Shown one piece after another: positions 1 through 13,500 of a stretch of 64,000 bases of DNA. The stretch is from Ceratotherium simum simum (lineage: Eukaryota > Chordata > Mammalia > Perissodactyla > Rhinocerotidae). The position numbers were made by a program, and so were the translations under genes. Location of the stretch: contig NW_004454170.1 in NCBI RefSeq assembly GCF_000283155.1, positions 13,241,142-13,305,141 of the forward strand, written 5' to 3'. Positions within the stretch are counted from its first letter, which is position 1, and every line of letters begins with the position of its first letter. The notes beneath the pieces were generated by a model that saw only the letters and a list, made by a program, of their open reading frames with translations, was not told the DNA's origin and did no database searches.

Positions 1-1386
1 ATCAACAACAGAATGGGTCAAAAACTATTGTTAGGCACTTGTGACAGAAGCGAACAAAACAAACAAAAATTCCTGCCCTCAGATTCTAAGTTTGGTTTGC
101 AAAGATAGTGTAGCCACTAACCTGGGAAAACACATTTCAGAAAGTAGCAAACACTTTTACCAGTCTACTTTCAAAATCTCTACCAGTTAGGGAATATGCT
201 ACAGCTCTACCGTTTAAAATATTAGTTTTCAAAGGACTGAAACACAGCTGCTGCTTTAACATCCGGTACTGAGCAAATTAGAGTGTTTTTTTTTTCCTTT
301 AAAACAAACTTCCTGTTCCACCTCATGATTAATACTAACTTGGAATTGTTGAAAAAACACACCTGGTGGTCCCCACCTGACGTGAGGCTTCACTGACAGA
401 TTTGAAATTCACCAACCAAATACTTATTTGACTCACCATAGTAACGGGCACTCTGAATCAAATACTCTTGTGAGGGGTAGGAATTAGTTAAGCAACAGAG
501 GGATAACTAAGAAATTAGAATCAGAAAAAGGACTTAAAAATTGCCATATTCAAATTTCATAAACATCCATATTCAAAAGTAATCTAAAGACTTTCTACTA
601 TATCAGAAATTTCAAGATTAATAAATAGCTATGTACTCAATATTTATTGATATTTGCAAATAATTACATTTATCTTGTGTTTTTAAATGTTTCAGGAAGA
701 CCATCATACACTTACACGTTTAATATAGACATGTTTTTATATCCTGCTCTTATTAGAAACAAAAACAAAAACAAAGCAAAGCAAAGCAAAAAACAAAACA
801 AAAAACCAGCCTTCCAAAATGTAAGGTCAAATGTGAAAGTGATGGCTAGGAGAAAAATACATTACACAGTTAGATAGTATGGCAAATCGATGCTCTAGAA
901 AAATAATTTTGACCTAATTTTTGGAATTGCCCATTTCAGCTTAATATCACAATAATATGAAGGGGAGAGGAAAATAAAGGTAAATAGTATGGAGAAGACG
1001 TTTAATAAAGTGTTTAAAAAACTTTGTGACATGATGCTTAACCAAATAAGTAATTAAGATAATGAGTTTTAAGAAAACTTTCCTTATAATAAAAGAAATA
1101 TCTTAAAGCTATATATTTTCACCTACTTAAGGCTGAACTTGTTTTAAGATCTACTTGTGAGGTTTGGAAAAACCTAAAGTATCTTAAATTTTGGTACAAT
1201 TTTCCAGGAAAATACTGACTGCATGTTTATAGATTTAGAAATCAAAAAGACACATTTTTAAATGCCTTGAAGTGTCAAACAGAACTGGCTTTAAGGAAAT
1301 CTAAAAACATGATATTTAAACTAGACGTCTCATAGGTAATCTTAGCAGTAGTCTAATCAGGTTCTTAAATAACATCATATAATTAC
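1..1386 (-). other. ODR4 intron (3' side), no feature beyond a simple repeat
   Basis: AT-rich intron following exon 12. I looked here for the ODR4 C-terminal exon with its membrane anchor and did not find it. Confidence 0.7.
763..806. repeat. A-rich simple repeat (AAAAC/AAAGC)n
   Basis: ACAAAAACAAAAACAAAGC then repeated AAAGC units; simple sequence in an ODR4 intron. Confidence 0.85.
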
Positions 1387-1572
1387 CTGTGTTTATTTCC
1401 TCTGCAATTTCCAAATCTTCTATTTGAATCATATGATCTAACATCTCTATAAAATGGTCTCTGATTTCTTCAGCTGACTCATCACCAAATTTGTAATCAC
1501 ATAACATTACAGTGGATCCCGGAATGGGGACAAAAACTCGGTGAGGGAGGATGTGGAACTCTTTTTCAGAAT
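1387..1572 (-). CDS. ODR4: ODR4 exon 12 (last exon in window)
   Basis: After acceptor TCCTTTTAG the expected frame reads (D)SEKEFHILPHRVFVPIPGS and continues to IEDLEIAEEINT, donor ACAG|GTAATT. The first two bases, AT, are the end of a split codon. Joined to exon 11 as read, the product would instead run about 21 residues to a stop near 1507. The following exon(s), with the membrane anchor, are outside the window. Confidence 0.88.
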
Positions 1573-4500
1573 CTAAAAGGAGAAGGAACCAATATTTAGA
1601 TAGGTCTGTCACTGGTATCACTGATACATATTTTATAACTATATGAAAGCATATACTAATAGAAATAAAACCTAAAAAGTCTTTTCATTTTCTAGTTGAT
1701 CTGGCACAAAATTGCTCTTACTGAATTCTGCTTTACCTCAATACCTCTGGCCTCTGCAAGGGACCTAAATGCTACTCCTATGAAACATAAACTTATCACT
1801 GCCTTCAATGCGAGGATGTTGTTGCTTATACATTCTCGTATTATCCACTGTCCTATGAAGGAATACCTAGGAGAGAATTTTGTCCCCGGTCTCAGAAACA
1901 GTTGTTTTTCTTGTTTGTTTTGACTTTACAAGTACTGAATTTTATAAACAATTTTTCCCTTCTTCATGCAAGTTTGGAGTCAAATTAATGGCCCACCTAC
2001 ATCAAGTGCATAGGACATGATAGCACAAATATTTGTACTAATCTCACCACTGACTTCATCTTACTAGATGTAGCCCCTATACCAGCATGCGTAGGACATC
2101 AAGACAGATGCTTTGTGTATTAATCTTACCAACTCCATCTTGCTTTCTTTTACATTTCCTCTTTGCCTTGTTCTTATTACTAATATTTATTTTATCCTGT
2201 TAACTTGTAACGCCTTTTTGTAAATCGACTTAAGTCATTTTTAGCAAAAATAATCTAGATCTAAATAAATAAGGAATAACTATGTTTCATTCTTCTCTGA
2301 ATACTCATAAAGTAAAATATACTATTTCCCCCAATTTCTAACATAGTCACTGGTCCACATAAACACCTATTATTGTTTGGTTCAACACCATGATTCTAAT
2401 GCTCTATCAACAAAGAGATTTTGTGTGAAGAACGACCTCCTTCAGTAATGGATATGATTTGAAAATTTATCAATGTACAGATCAAGCAGACAACTAGGGC
2501 TCACTTTATAATAACCTACATTTCCTTGTCAAGAAACTAATCATAGCTTTAAATAACTACGAACAGAAGATGATGAAGAATGCCTTAAGTGTCACAGGAA
2601 ATGCCATGACTTAAATTACGTGTTCCTGCCAGATTCTGCTTATTATCTTGTTTTCATATGAGAACTGTAAGAATAATTTTACTCTTTGACCAGACTGCCT
2701 CCTAGCTGTAAAATTATATTACTGCAATTTGTACTGTAGCATGTCAATTTGTCTACATATTGAAATTAGGAGTATATTATTTTATTTTGGGCCACAGTTT
2801 CCTGGAACAGATTAAGTTCAAAATTTTCAAAGATAGCTATGTGTATGTGTAACTGGCATGCAAAATTTTAAACTATTTCAAACTGCATTAATTTTAGGTT
2901 TGCCTAGAAAAGAGAGCAAATATGCTTGCTATAAAATCCAATGTTAAAGAATTGGTTGCAATGAATTTAAATTACTAATTAAAAAAAGAAAAAGTACTTG
3001 TAATTTTCAAATTAAAAAGCTAAATTAGCCATTTATTATCTAAATAAGACCAAGTTTTCTAGTTGGTTTGAGGTTAAAAATGGGAAGGGGGATCATTTTG
3101 AAAAAGCACATCTCAAAAAGTATTCTAAAGAAGAATCCTTTAGGAATATTCCCACAGCAGAGTATCTAGTTCAACATTATTTGAATAAGTTCAAAACCAA
3201 GAAAAAAATTTAAATTTAAGCCAATGTGATAAGAATTGGTTTTCTGCTGGTTAAGAATAGAATCCCAACTCATACCAGATTATTATAGAAAATTTCATAG
3301 ACAAGTGATGTCTGAGCTGACTCTTAAAGGATAAGTAGACATTTGCATGAAGGGATGAGAAGTGCCATCCAGAGAGTGGAACCATGACCACAGGCAAAGA
3401 GGATTACAAATGTTCTGAGAAGATAAGTGATATGGATGGATGTTGGTATAGGGACGGAAGAAGGTAAGAGATTTTACAATTGGTGACCTCAATTTTCACA
3501 ATGAGCAGGTCATCTACTGAGAGTAAGTTGGGCAGGACTAAATGAAGACTGATAGAGAATAATGAAGGAGGTCTACTTCTTAAGGGGAATCAGAGAAGGG
3601 GAAGACCACAATAAGTAAAAGGAATGATTGGAGTTCTTATATTTTTTTTACTGTCATTGAAATATTAAGTTCTTTCATCTGGATAGCCAGAATTCAAACA
3701 CTATGTTTACTTCAAAGATTAGGAATGTAAAGTTAATATGCTCTTTGCAGACTCCTTATGCATGGAAAAATTTTCTAGTTCAGGTTAATTTCATGGCATA
3801 CACTCTACATTTTACCATATTATAAAATCTATACTATTTTACAAGTATATAAGAAAGATAAGCTAAGCAACATAAGGACTAAATCTAAGATTAACAATTT
3901 GGTGTATATATATATTCAATTTCAAAATTTACATTTGTTTGTATTATTATATTTGCAATTTATTCTTTTATCTTGGTATCTTCAGATCAACTAACATGTT
4001 GCTAGAATAATCATCCTGTTACTAAAGTTTAAAAAATATATATTTACACTTGGTTTCTTTTGAAATATAATGCTACACTTCCCAAAAATTAAAGTTAAGA
4101 AGTTTTAAAGACAACTATCATTAAGTAATTCTCTTCTTTCCTCACCTCCAACATAACAGCAACTACCACTTACTGAGGACTTGGCTTACCAACTCATATT
4201 ACAGGCTTTAAAAAACATCATTTTATTTAATCTCACAGCCTCAAAAAGTAGCTACTATAATCCCCATTTTCCATATAGGACAATGGATGCTTAGATAGGC
4301 TGAATCATTTACTTGAAGTCACTCCACTAGTGGCAGAATAGACACAGAACCCAAGAACTTCAGTCTTTCCTCTTTCCACCAAACTACACTGCCTATTCTC
4401 TTCACAGAGACGTCAAAGCCCATTCACTTACTAGCTAAAACTTTTTTTTCATTTTTAAAAAATTTAGGATTAGATAATAACATTAACTCCTAACATATCA

Positions 4501-7500
4501 AATTTAATAAATAAATATCACAACCGCTATTAGAAGTAATTAATTTTACTGATGTGGACATCAGCAAAAAATTCAAAATACTAACTTAACATAAAATAAT
4601 ACCAGGACGGTCAGATAATATCATTTTTAGGAAGCATTTTTCAATGGAATAGAGTATTTAAGTAATGTGTGTGATAAGACAGATCTTTGACATTAAATGG
4701 TGGATACATCCTATGTCCCTGAAAATCCTAAAATTCACAGTTCAGTTGTAATACATACTGCTGCTCAGAAAGTGAAGTAATGTTTAACACCATGCGAGTT
4801 ATCACATACACAAAGTCAAGTAGCAAAAGCAAAGCCACACTGAGATGAGGCTGCTAGGCTGACTGGGTGGCTAAGTGACCAGGTTCCACATACTTCCAAA
4901 ACCAAAAATCTCAATCCAGTTGCTGCATATGAGATTCAAATTCATGTCTCAGCAAAACTGTACATTATTAGTGGATGGAACTGCAGGGTTATTTGTGAAT
5001 CAAGGGAAAGACAATGTTAAATCTGGCAATTCCAGGAATCTATCATACTAGGAATAAAAAAGATTATAATTAGTCCACTAAAACCTAATATACTGGCTAT
5101 CAGTAATACTAAAAGACATATAGAGGAGCTTTTTTTTCCCTATAAACTTAAAAATATACCCTTAACAAGCTAATATATGTTTCAATTATATACATATTCA
5201 ACTGTGATTGCAAGTCCACTCAGATCTGAATCGTATGGAAGGTGGAGATATGTGTGGCTTCAAAAAGCATACTCAATATTATAATTTCTTTAAGAGTAAA
5301 AAAATTATTTTTAATACAAATTACTGAAATGGTATAAATTGTTTATGTTTCTCAAAAGATGGAATAATTATAAAAGGTTAACACATCATGACCCAGCCTT
5401 TTAAAAATCTAATAAAGTTTGTTAGAGTAATAGATGAGAAGTATACAAACTAGTACACAAAAAAAATTTCATAAGAGAGATCAATTGCATATACACCACA
5501 AATACCTATTAAAGAATCTATTATATAACACTCAGCACTAATAAATAAATATTTTGATTATGAATAAATTCTTAGAAAAAACCTCATAGGTATTAATAAA
5601 AAATATTAGCTTTAAAATGTTAATACAGTTTATCCATTCTAACAGCTATTCATGCAGAATTTTTTAAAAAAATCCTCCCTAAAATTGTTAAATGTTGACA
5701 GATTTGCTATTACAGTTACACACTGCACAATGACATTTCAGTCAAAGAGACTGCGTATAAGACAGTGGTCCCACAGATTAGTACCATAGAGCCCAGGTGT
5801 GTAGTAGGCTATACCATCTAGGTATGATGTTCGCACCACAAAATCACCTAATGATCTATTTCTCAGAACATATCCTGGTCCTTAGGTGATGCATGACTGT
5901 ATAAGGTATTCAAAAACTTTCTTTTGGGTGGCAACTGAAAAATTTTCATTCAATAATAAAAGTAAAGGTGACATACTGTTATAAAAGATGGATATAGGTA
6001 GTTATAAAAGATGACGAGATATGCATTATATCTTGACATCCTATTATTATATTAATTGAACATGCAAAAAAAAGTACTTAATTTTATACTCATAACTTTT
6101 TTTTCTGGAATTTCATTCATAAGCAGATCCTCAAATAGTATTTCACAACGGTCAGCAATGGTATTCAATATATCTCTCTTCACTGCCTATGGAAAAACAA
6201 AACAAATCACAGTAAGAAATATAATCCATTACTTTAGATTTGCATTATTTTATTGACCAAAAAAACCGACATAATTGGCTTCCCTGTATAATCATGTCCA
6301 CTAAAATAACTGGTACATCATTCCATTTTAATGTCCATTTATTTAACATGCTTATTAATACATTAATAGTTTAACAGCAAATGTGCCTAGACTTCATCTA
6401 AATAGCAAATTAAAACCAAATAAATGAATAAAATTTTTCATCTAAACAAATTATGCTAGTGTGCCAAATTAGGAAATGTGTAACTATGACAAAAGTGTCA
6501 GTCATCATTTTTTAAATTTCTGAATTATATAGATTATAGAACACTACCTAATAATTCTTCCTAGGAATACTTTTCCTGTTATTTAAAAATTTCAATTTCC
6601 CTCAGAAGACATGTATCAAATGTACTAATATTTCACAGCTGTGGAACACTTAATAAACTTGTATAATCATCACTTTAAAAAAGACATAAAATAGATATTC
6701 TACATATGAAAATCTGGGGACCAATTAGATATATCTGGACTGTCCAACAGATTGGGCCTTTATCAGTTAAAATCAAATTAATAATTATGAAATGTGAGAT
6801 TGAAAAAAGATAAAATTTTAAGATTTTTGAATCATTATGTTAACATGTTTCTGTTTTTCATATATCAGTTATTCTTTTTGTACCTGCACAGCATCTTTAA
6901 CCTTGGGTTTATTGCTATGAACATAAGCTCTGCATTTCACAGCACCCTTTAGGTTTACAGAGCCGCTGCAGATCTGGACTGTGGCTGTGGATCTGTGGTC
7001 TGAATTCAGAAGCTGAAAGACAAAATCTGTGTAAGTTCTAATAGTCAAGAACTATTAACTATACGAAACATTTCAACATTATATAAGCCATTTTACGAAG
7101 CAAGAAGAAATTTTTAACAGAACCAAGTGCTTGAATATATTCTCCATAAATTTTTAAAAGGCCTTCATATTTCTCCTTGTAAGTTATATATTATTTTCTG
7201 AGTATTTTGAATGTACTCTGAAATTAAACACAATTACATCTCAATTTTTTCTTACTAACGTAACCATTTAAAGTACCAATATTCATTCACTAAAATATTC
7301 GCTCACCAATATATTCACTAAAAATATATCATTTGCAGATTACTCAGATAAGTACCATTAAGATGAAAAGATACATAAAGAAGACATGATCTAGTGGAAG
7401 ATATAAGGTATACAATATAAGATTTGCACAAAAATAACTGGAATACAATGCAGGATGTGATAAATATGGTAAAATTACAAGCAACGTATAGACACTCACT

Positions 7501-10500
7501 TAAACACTTTCAACTCGTAACTATCATCGACTAAAAGTATTGCTATATGCTCTACAGCAGGAAAAAAGCAAGTCAACTATGCCTGTCACCAGAAAATGAT
7601 ATTAGTGGTTGTAAGCAATCATTTTCATCTCAGTCTCTTTCTTTACTCTAAGGAGTATTACTTCATACTTGGTTTTGAGATGTTTCACAGATCTCTTTAA
7701 ACTTATCATTTAAAATAATAACATTGTAAGGCTAATGGCAGCGGTACTAGATGGAAAATAAAAGATGAGCTTAACACTGCAAAGAAAGAAACAAGACTTG
7801 ATGGTGGTTGAGTGGGAGGAAAGTGACATCAAGTACTTGTTGACTACTTATTATATATTGGTCATTTTAAAGTTTCCAGCTGGCTGACCAGTGGAATGAT
7901 TGACAAAAATATATTACACTACATAACATTAAATATTATAACAATAAATGATGTCTTATGATATTATCCTCCACTCTTCTATGTTCCCACACTCTATACA
8001 TCTCCTAACTACAATTTTATTACTAAAAGAATTTTAACTGAATTGTTTAATAAACCAAGAGGTCACATAACTACTAAAAAGCATACAGATAGAGGAATAG
8101 CCTTAAAACAAAGGACACTACTAAAACCAAAAGGAAGGAGGAAAACAAAAGACTAAAAATACTTTTAAGGTATTGAGAAAGAAATTGAGAGCACATGTTG
8201 AGTGACATTAAGTCCAATAACAATTTATTAATCAACTATTGCTAAACACAGAGAAAGAAGAGAAGAAATTAAAACATCCTCATATGCCAAAATCTATTTT
8301 ATTCAGTTAAAAAAATACACAAGTCCTGGTAGTATTTCCCTGTTCCAACATTTCCAGTATAATACTGAAATGAAAAGTTTTCTACAAACATGGATGAATT
8401 TTATACCCTGTCTGTTCTCTATGATAATTTCAAGCAGGATTAAAATTAAAGGCATGCACACTTTTAGGAATAATTAGTGGCTTTAACTTTTTATTCTTCA
8501 AGATATCCAAATTTCAATTTCTGAAGAGATGTATAATTTAAAACCACCATCTAAAAATATGAAACTTGCTAATACTTTGTGATTGCCAAATCAGAAGAGG
8601 TATAAACCTACTTCAAATTAAGTATATGACAACTCTTGCCACATGTGTGTACACACCTTTTACTTTTAAGTTGTTAAGAATTATAACTTTGCTTATAAAA
8701 CTTACAACCCAAAATATTACACATAAATATGCATACACGCGTAGTACGTATGTATAAGCACACATATATTTTTAAATTGCTATCTACTTGATGTTAAAAT
8801 TTTAATAGCCTTGATGCAAAAGACCCAAATAAGTTTCATTAAAATAATGTTTCTTGGGAACAACTCTCCTAGAACTGGATGTTTTTTACAGTCTCTTATA
8901 TCTCTAAAATTCTTTGATTCTCTAATTATAAACATAAAGACAAAAACAATTTCATTACGGTTATTCTAAGAAATAATGTATTTAGCTAAGCAGTATTTTA
9001 AAATATTTACCAACTGTGTTAGCACTTTGACATCAAAGGAATGATTAGTCGCTTGAGCATTTCCTCTAGAAGATTTTTTCTGAAAAAACACAAAAGTTAA
9101 AAAACTAAATTGTTGAGATTGGAGTGGAACATAAAAGACAATTTAGGAACTATCCTACATACATCAAGTAACTTAGAGGAAAAAAAGTCTTATTATTTGT
9201 TTTATTTTATCTTTTTCTATAGATATGTTACTTCATGTATTCTATATCAATCAATGGGTACTCTTAAAAACCATTAATTCCCTACTTTTATTCCTCTAAA
9301 GCAAGGTTTGTCAAACTATGGCCTATGGGTCAAATCCAGAGTACATCAGTCTTGTAAATAAAGTTTTACTGGAACACAACCAAGAGCATTCATTTACCTA
9401 TCATCTGTGGCTTCTTTCATGCTACAACAGCAGAGCTGAACAGCTGCAACAGAGACTAAAGGCCCGCAAAGTCTAAAATATTTACTATTTGGTTCTTTCT
9501 ATAAAGTTCACTGACCTTTGCTCTAAAGAGAGAGATCACTAAAGACTCTCTTCAGATCAAAGCTATTTTAGAAGCCCATATAGATGCTTCCTATGAAAAG
9601 GCCAAACTTAGTCTTTAAACAGCTACCAGGTCAGAACATGGGCCTAACAGTTTTAAGTAGTTTACCATTTGGAAATCAGACAGAATTTAGATGACACTCT
9701 CTTCTTCAGGCTTCCAGATTCCAATTACTTCAGAAATAATCTCCCATCGTTTTCTGAGAAAAACATTTGCTTTTTACTTTAAAAGATCTTAGAAATAACA
9801 AGTAGATGAAAACTGTTTTCACAAAGGCAAGGACTGAAGAACTAAAGATAAGTCATATCTTATTTTTCCTTAAACACAAATAACTTCTTTAGTAAGATGA
9901 TTTTGTCTTAATTCACCTGTCCTTCTAATAGGTCACAATCTTCATCTTTAACTTGTCCATTAATCAAATAAACACCATTTTCTATTTGCTTGGCCCAGCG
10001 TGCAAGTCCATTCTTAAAAGAAACACAACATGGATATCTTTTAGAAATAATGCCATCTCAATTAAACTCTCTAGAGTCTATTTTTTCCCATCTAATACAC
10101 TGAAATATTAAAAATCCCTAAGTATCTGTAATGTGGTATTTAATTCAGTCTCATAAACAACAAAAAAAGTATATGTCCAATTTTTGGCACCTTATCCACA
10201 TGTAATAATAGTTTTTCTAATCCTTATCCTAAACTAACATTCATATCACAGACTTAGGAGGCTTTATAACTACATGACCACAGTCAAATTAAATTGAATA
10301 ATTTCCATTATCTTAAAAAAAGTCAGAAAAGAGAAAGAGCCTCAAATAAATATATACAGCAGTATTAAAGAGGAAAAAATAAGCAAGCTCCATTTGCCTC
10401 CTTCAATAGGAAAAAAGAAATGAGATATGAATAATAGAATGGTATAGAAATACAAAAAAAAAGACTGAAAAAGGGAAAACAAAACTAAAGACCAAGAGAA

Positions 10501-13500
10501 AGTAAAAAGAGCAAACAGTATATCTTCTTACATAATTATATTTTACATAGCTATATTTTATAATGTATAGAACTACATGTTAATTAAAAAATATTTAGGG
10601 AACATTTATTATGCTAAATACACTAGAATTATAACATTGTGTCACCTCTATATTTCTAATCTGGCTGAGGTAATAAATTAGTCACCCATAACAATATCAC
10701 TATAATTAGAATGCAATTTTTAAGGATTAAAAAATGAATGGCACAGATAACCAGAATAAAAGCAGATTATCTATTCACTAATCACTAAAGAAAATTCATT
10801 TTACCCTGATACCTTTGTATTTTTCTCCAGAGTATAGCTGACAGAAGTAGCAGACAGCGGGATGTGAATATTAATATGAACTGTACACTCTAAAGAAAGC
10901 CATGAAGCTGATAGCCCATTTTGATACTTCCAATCTGCTGGTTTTGCTGAACTCTTTAGCAGTGGGGAAGGGGGGAAACATAAAATATGTGATTTAGGTA
11001 AATACACATATCAATAAAAACATCATAAAATGTACAACCTAATAACTCATACAAGCTGATATGCAACATATCTGGGCAAATTCTTTCATCAAAGGGCAAG
11101 AGGTTAGAACTAAATAAAAGTAAAGCATGCATTAAGTTCAGTATTCTTCAGTACATCCCAGGCAACCTTGCAACTCCCTTCCCCAGTGGCAGGCTTAAAA
11201 AAGGATCAGATAGTTCCCTGTTTAGAATTCTGACAAGTCCTCTGGTCCTCTAGTTTCCATCTGTAGCTTCAACATATTAATTCTGAAGCTTCTGATGTGG
11301 AGCAAATAATCACTGAGCGACTACTAGGTACCAGACATTTTCCTTTCTGTCCCATCTTTGCTAGCAGAATACTGCAAATTTACTTATTCATGTTGCTTTT
11401 AAACACCTTAGCAAAATGTTAGTCTAGATTCTGCTATAGGTAGCTTGCTTACTAGGCATTGTAGCTACCAAAAGCTCAGACACTTTTACTACCAGCCTTT
11501 CAAATATAACACTCAACTCATAAACAAGGTAGGGGGAGTTGAACAATAAAAAAACATAAATTTTCCTTGCTTGTAATGAATTAATCATATTTAAAAAAAA
11601 ATATTACAAACAGTTGTGGACAACAATAGGAAGTGATAGCACTGAAAATTATTAAAACAATTGAACTTTATTTTAAAAACAGTTTGCAACACAGAAAAAT
11701 CTTCAAAGAGTAATTTTTCTTACCTTTGGATCATGGATATCATAAGTTCGACAAAATATTCTTTACTAATTAAGGATAGAAACGACTAAAAAAACAAACA
11801 ATTCTTGATAATCAAAAGAAAACAAACCATTAAAAAATAAAAATAAAGTCCATGCATCCAAGAGATTTTATAAAATCATACCACTTTATACACATAAAGA
11901 TATATACATACATAAATGTGTATGCATGTATGTATTTGTACAAATATATATATATAACTGTTCTGCCTATAGTACTAGTGGTACTTTCAACTATTTCCTA
12001 CTGCTTATAAATCCTGCTAATCAAAATGAATAGAATGGAAGCACTTGCAAAATTTTCCTCAAATATACACCCTCTATAACAAACAGGAATGCCGTTTTGA
12101 ATGGAGCCAAGCCTGAGACTGTTTATTGGATCAAAAGGCGTGTACATGAAACTTTCTAGTCAAATATCAAAAGAGTTAAAAGCCCAGCTCCTGCAGGAAT
12201 GATCACTTTTTGAATTTTATCTTTTGCAAGTCCTAATGTACTGGCCCCTTCCATTGCTTCACTCCCTTAACGACCTGCCTCCTAATTGGGAGGTACCGTG
12301 CCCTGGCAAGATGTAGAGGAAAGAAGCTACGGAGGCCCTATAACTGGCTTTTAGCGTCACTTGATCTTGGCCAAAAGCAAAAATTTTTTGGATGTCCTAC
12401 ACTGTCCAGCTCAGTGCATCTGTGCTTTGAATTGAACATTTTATCTACGGGAATTGGAGGTGAAAATTTAACATATAATAAAAACATTACTTGCCTAAGC
12501 TGTCATCTAACTCTCCGTAGGGGACCTATTATGCTTCCATGGACAGTAGATCACTGGTAAAGAGTTCAGAATCCCCGTTCTTGCCATCTCTCTCAAACTC
12601 TTTACAACACTGAAACATGATTAACAACCATTATTATTATTGGCAGTCCTAATTATGTGTTATTTACAGAAAAACTTACAAACTATGCCTATTTTTTAAA
12701 TGATGATTTAAATAAATGTTTGGGGGAAAAACTTGCAGGAACATTATTTTGCTATTGTACACTTTAAAACATAAACACCTCAATAAAAGATACTTTTTTG
12801 TAGAAGAGCAAATGTGAAGTGTCACTCGTTCTGAGACCTCTTCCTCTGTGAAATTCCACAGTCTCTTTTTATTCATAGATTTTTCCATAGCAAATACTAG
12901 CTGAAAGAGATAAAAAACACACATCAATTGAATGTAAAATGAAAGAAGGAAAGTGAGTGCAGAAAAAGACAATTATAAGGTCCCTAAGCTCCTATCCAGC
13001 TTTAAAATTCCATGGTTCTATCATTAAATTTTCTTTTCTTTAAAAAAGGAGTGAAAGTGATTATTAACTACTTGGATTTCCTTTTTAGAGATATACAAAA
13101 ATTGGGTTTTAAATGGAAAAATATAATTCACTGTCATTAACGGCCAATTGAACATGAAAAACTAATTCTGAGCAACTAACATTTAAGTGAAGTATAGAAT
13201 AAAGATTTTATTTTAATTAGAATCAGAAATGACAAGTGATTTTTAACCTACAAAAACAGAGCATGTCACCCATTTGGCATTTCTTATTTAAATGTCACAA
13301 AAGATGTAAGGCAATATATAAGGACACATAAAATATAGTAATAACATAAATTAAAAGTGAAAAAAATCAGAAATAGTGACATAATTTTATGCCAGAATTA
13401 AGAATTATAAAAATGCATATCTGATATGGGGAGAGGGGTCATAAATGTAGCTCTAAGCTTTCTAACAATAATGTGCACAGGGAAACCTAATTCGTTACCT

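Larger units (their letters stand above)
1573..6096 (-). other. ODR4 intron 11
   Basis: 4.5 kb, AT-rich. Holds an antisense MIR (4150-4400), a MITE (5713-5899), a degenerate duplication near 2010-2160 and an old-LINE-like stretch near 3295-3600 (GACTCTTAAAGGATAAGTAG). Nothing coding. Confidence 0.7.
10013..12793 (-). other. ODR4 introns 5-7 around exons 6 and 7
   Basis: AT-rich intron sequence apart from exons 6 and 7 and a simple repeat. A short stretch resembling the 5' end of U2 snRNA (12358-12377, antisense) is discussed under rejected items. Confidence 0.6.

Noticed and set aside
12290..12380. Antisense stretch with CACTTGATCTTGGCCAAAAG, close to the 5' part of U2 snRNA, and a GGAGGTACCGTGCC block
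   Set aside because: Only about 20 bases match well; the branch-site-pairing region and the middle of U2 are absent. At most a badly decayed U2 pseudogene, possibly chance.
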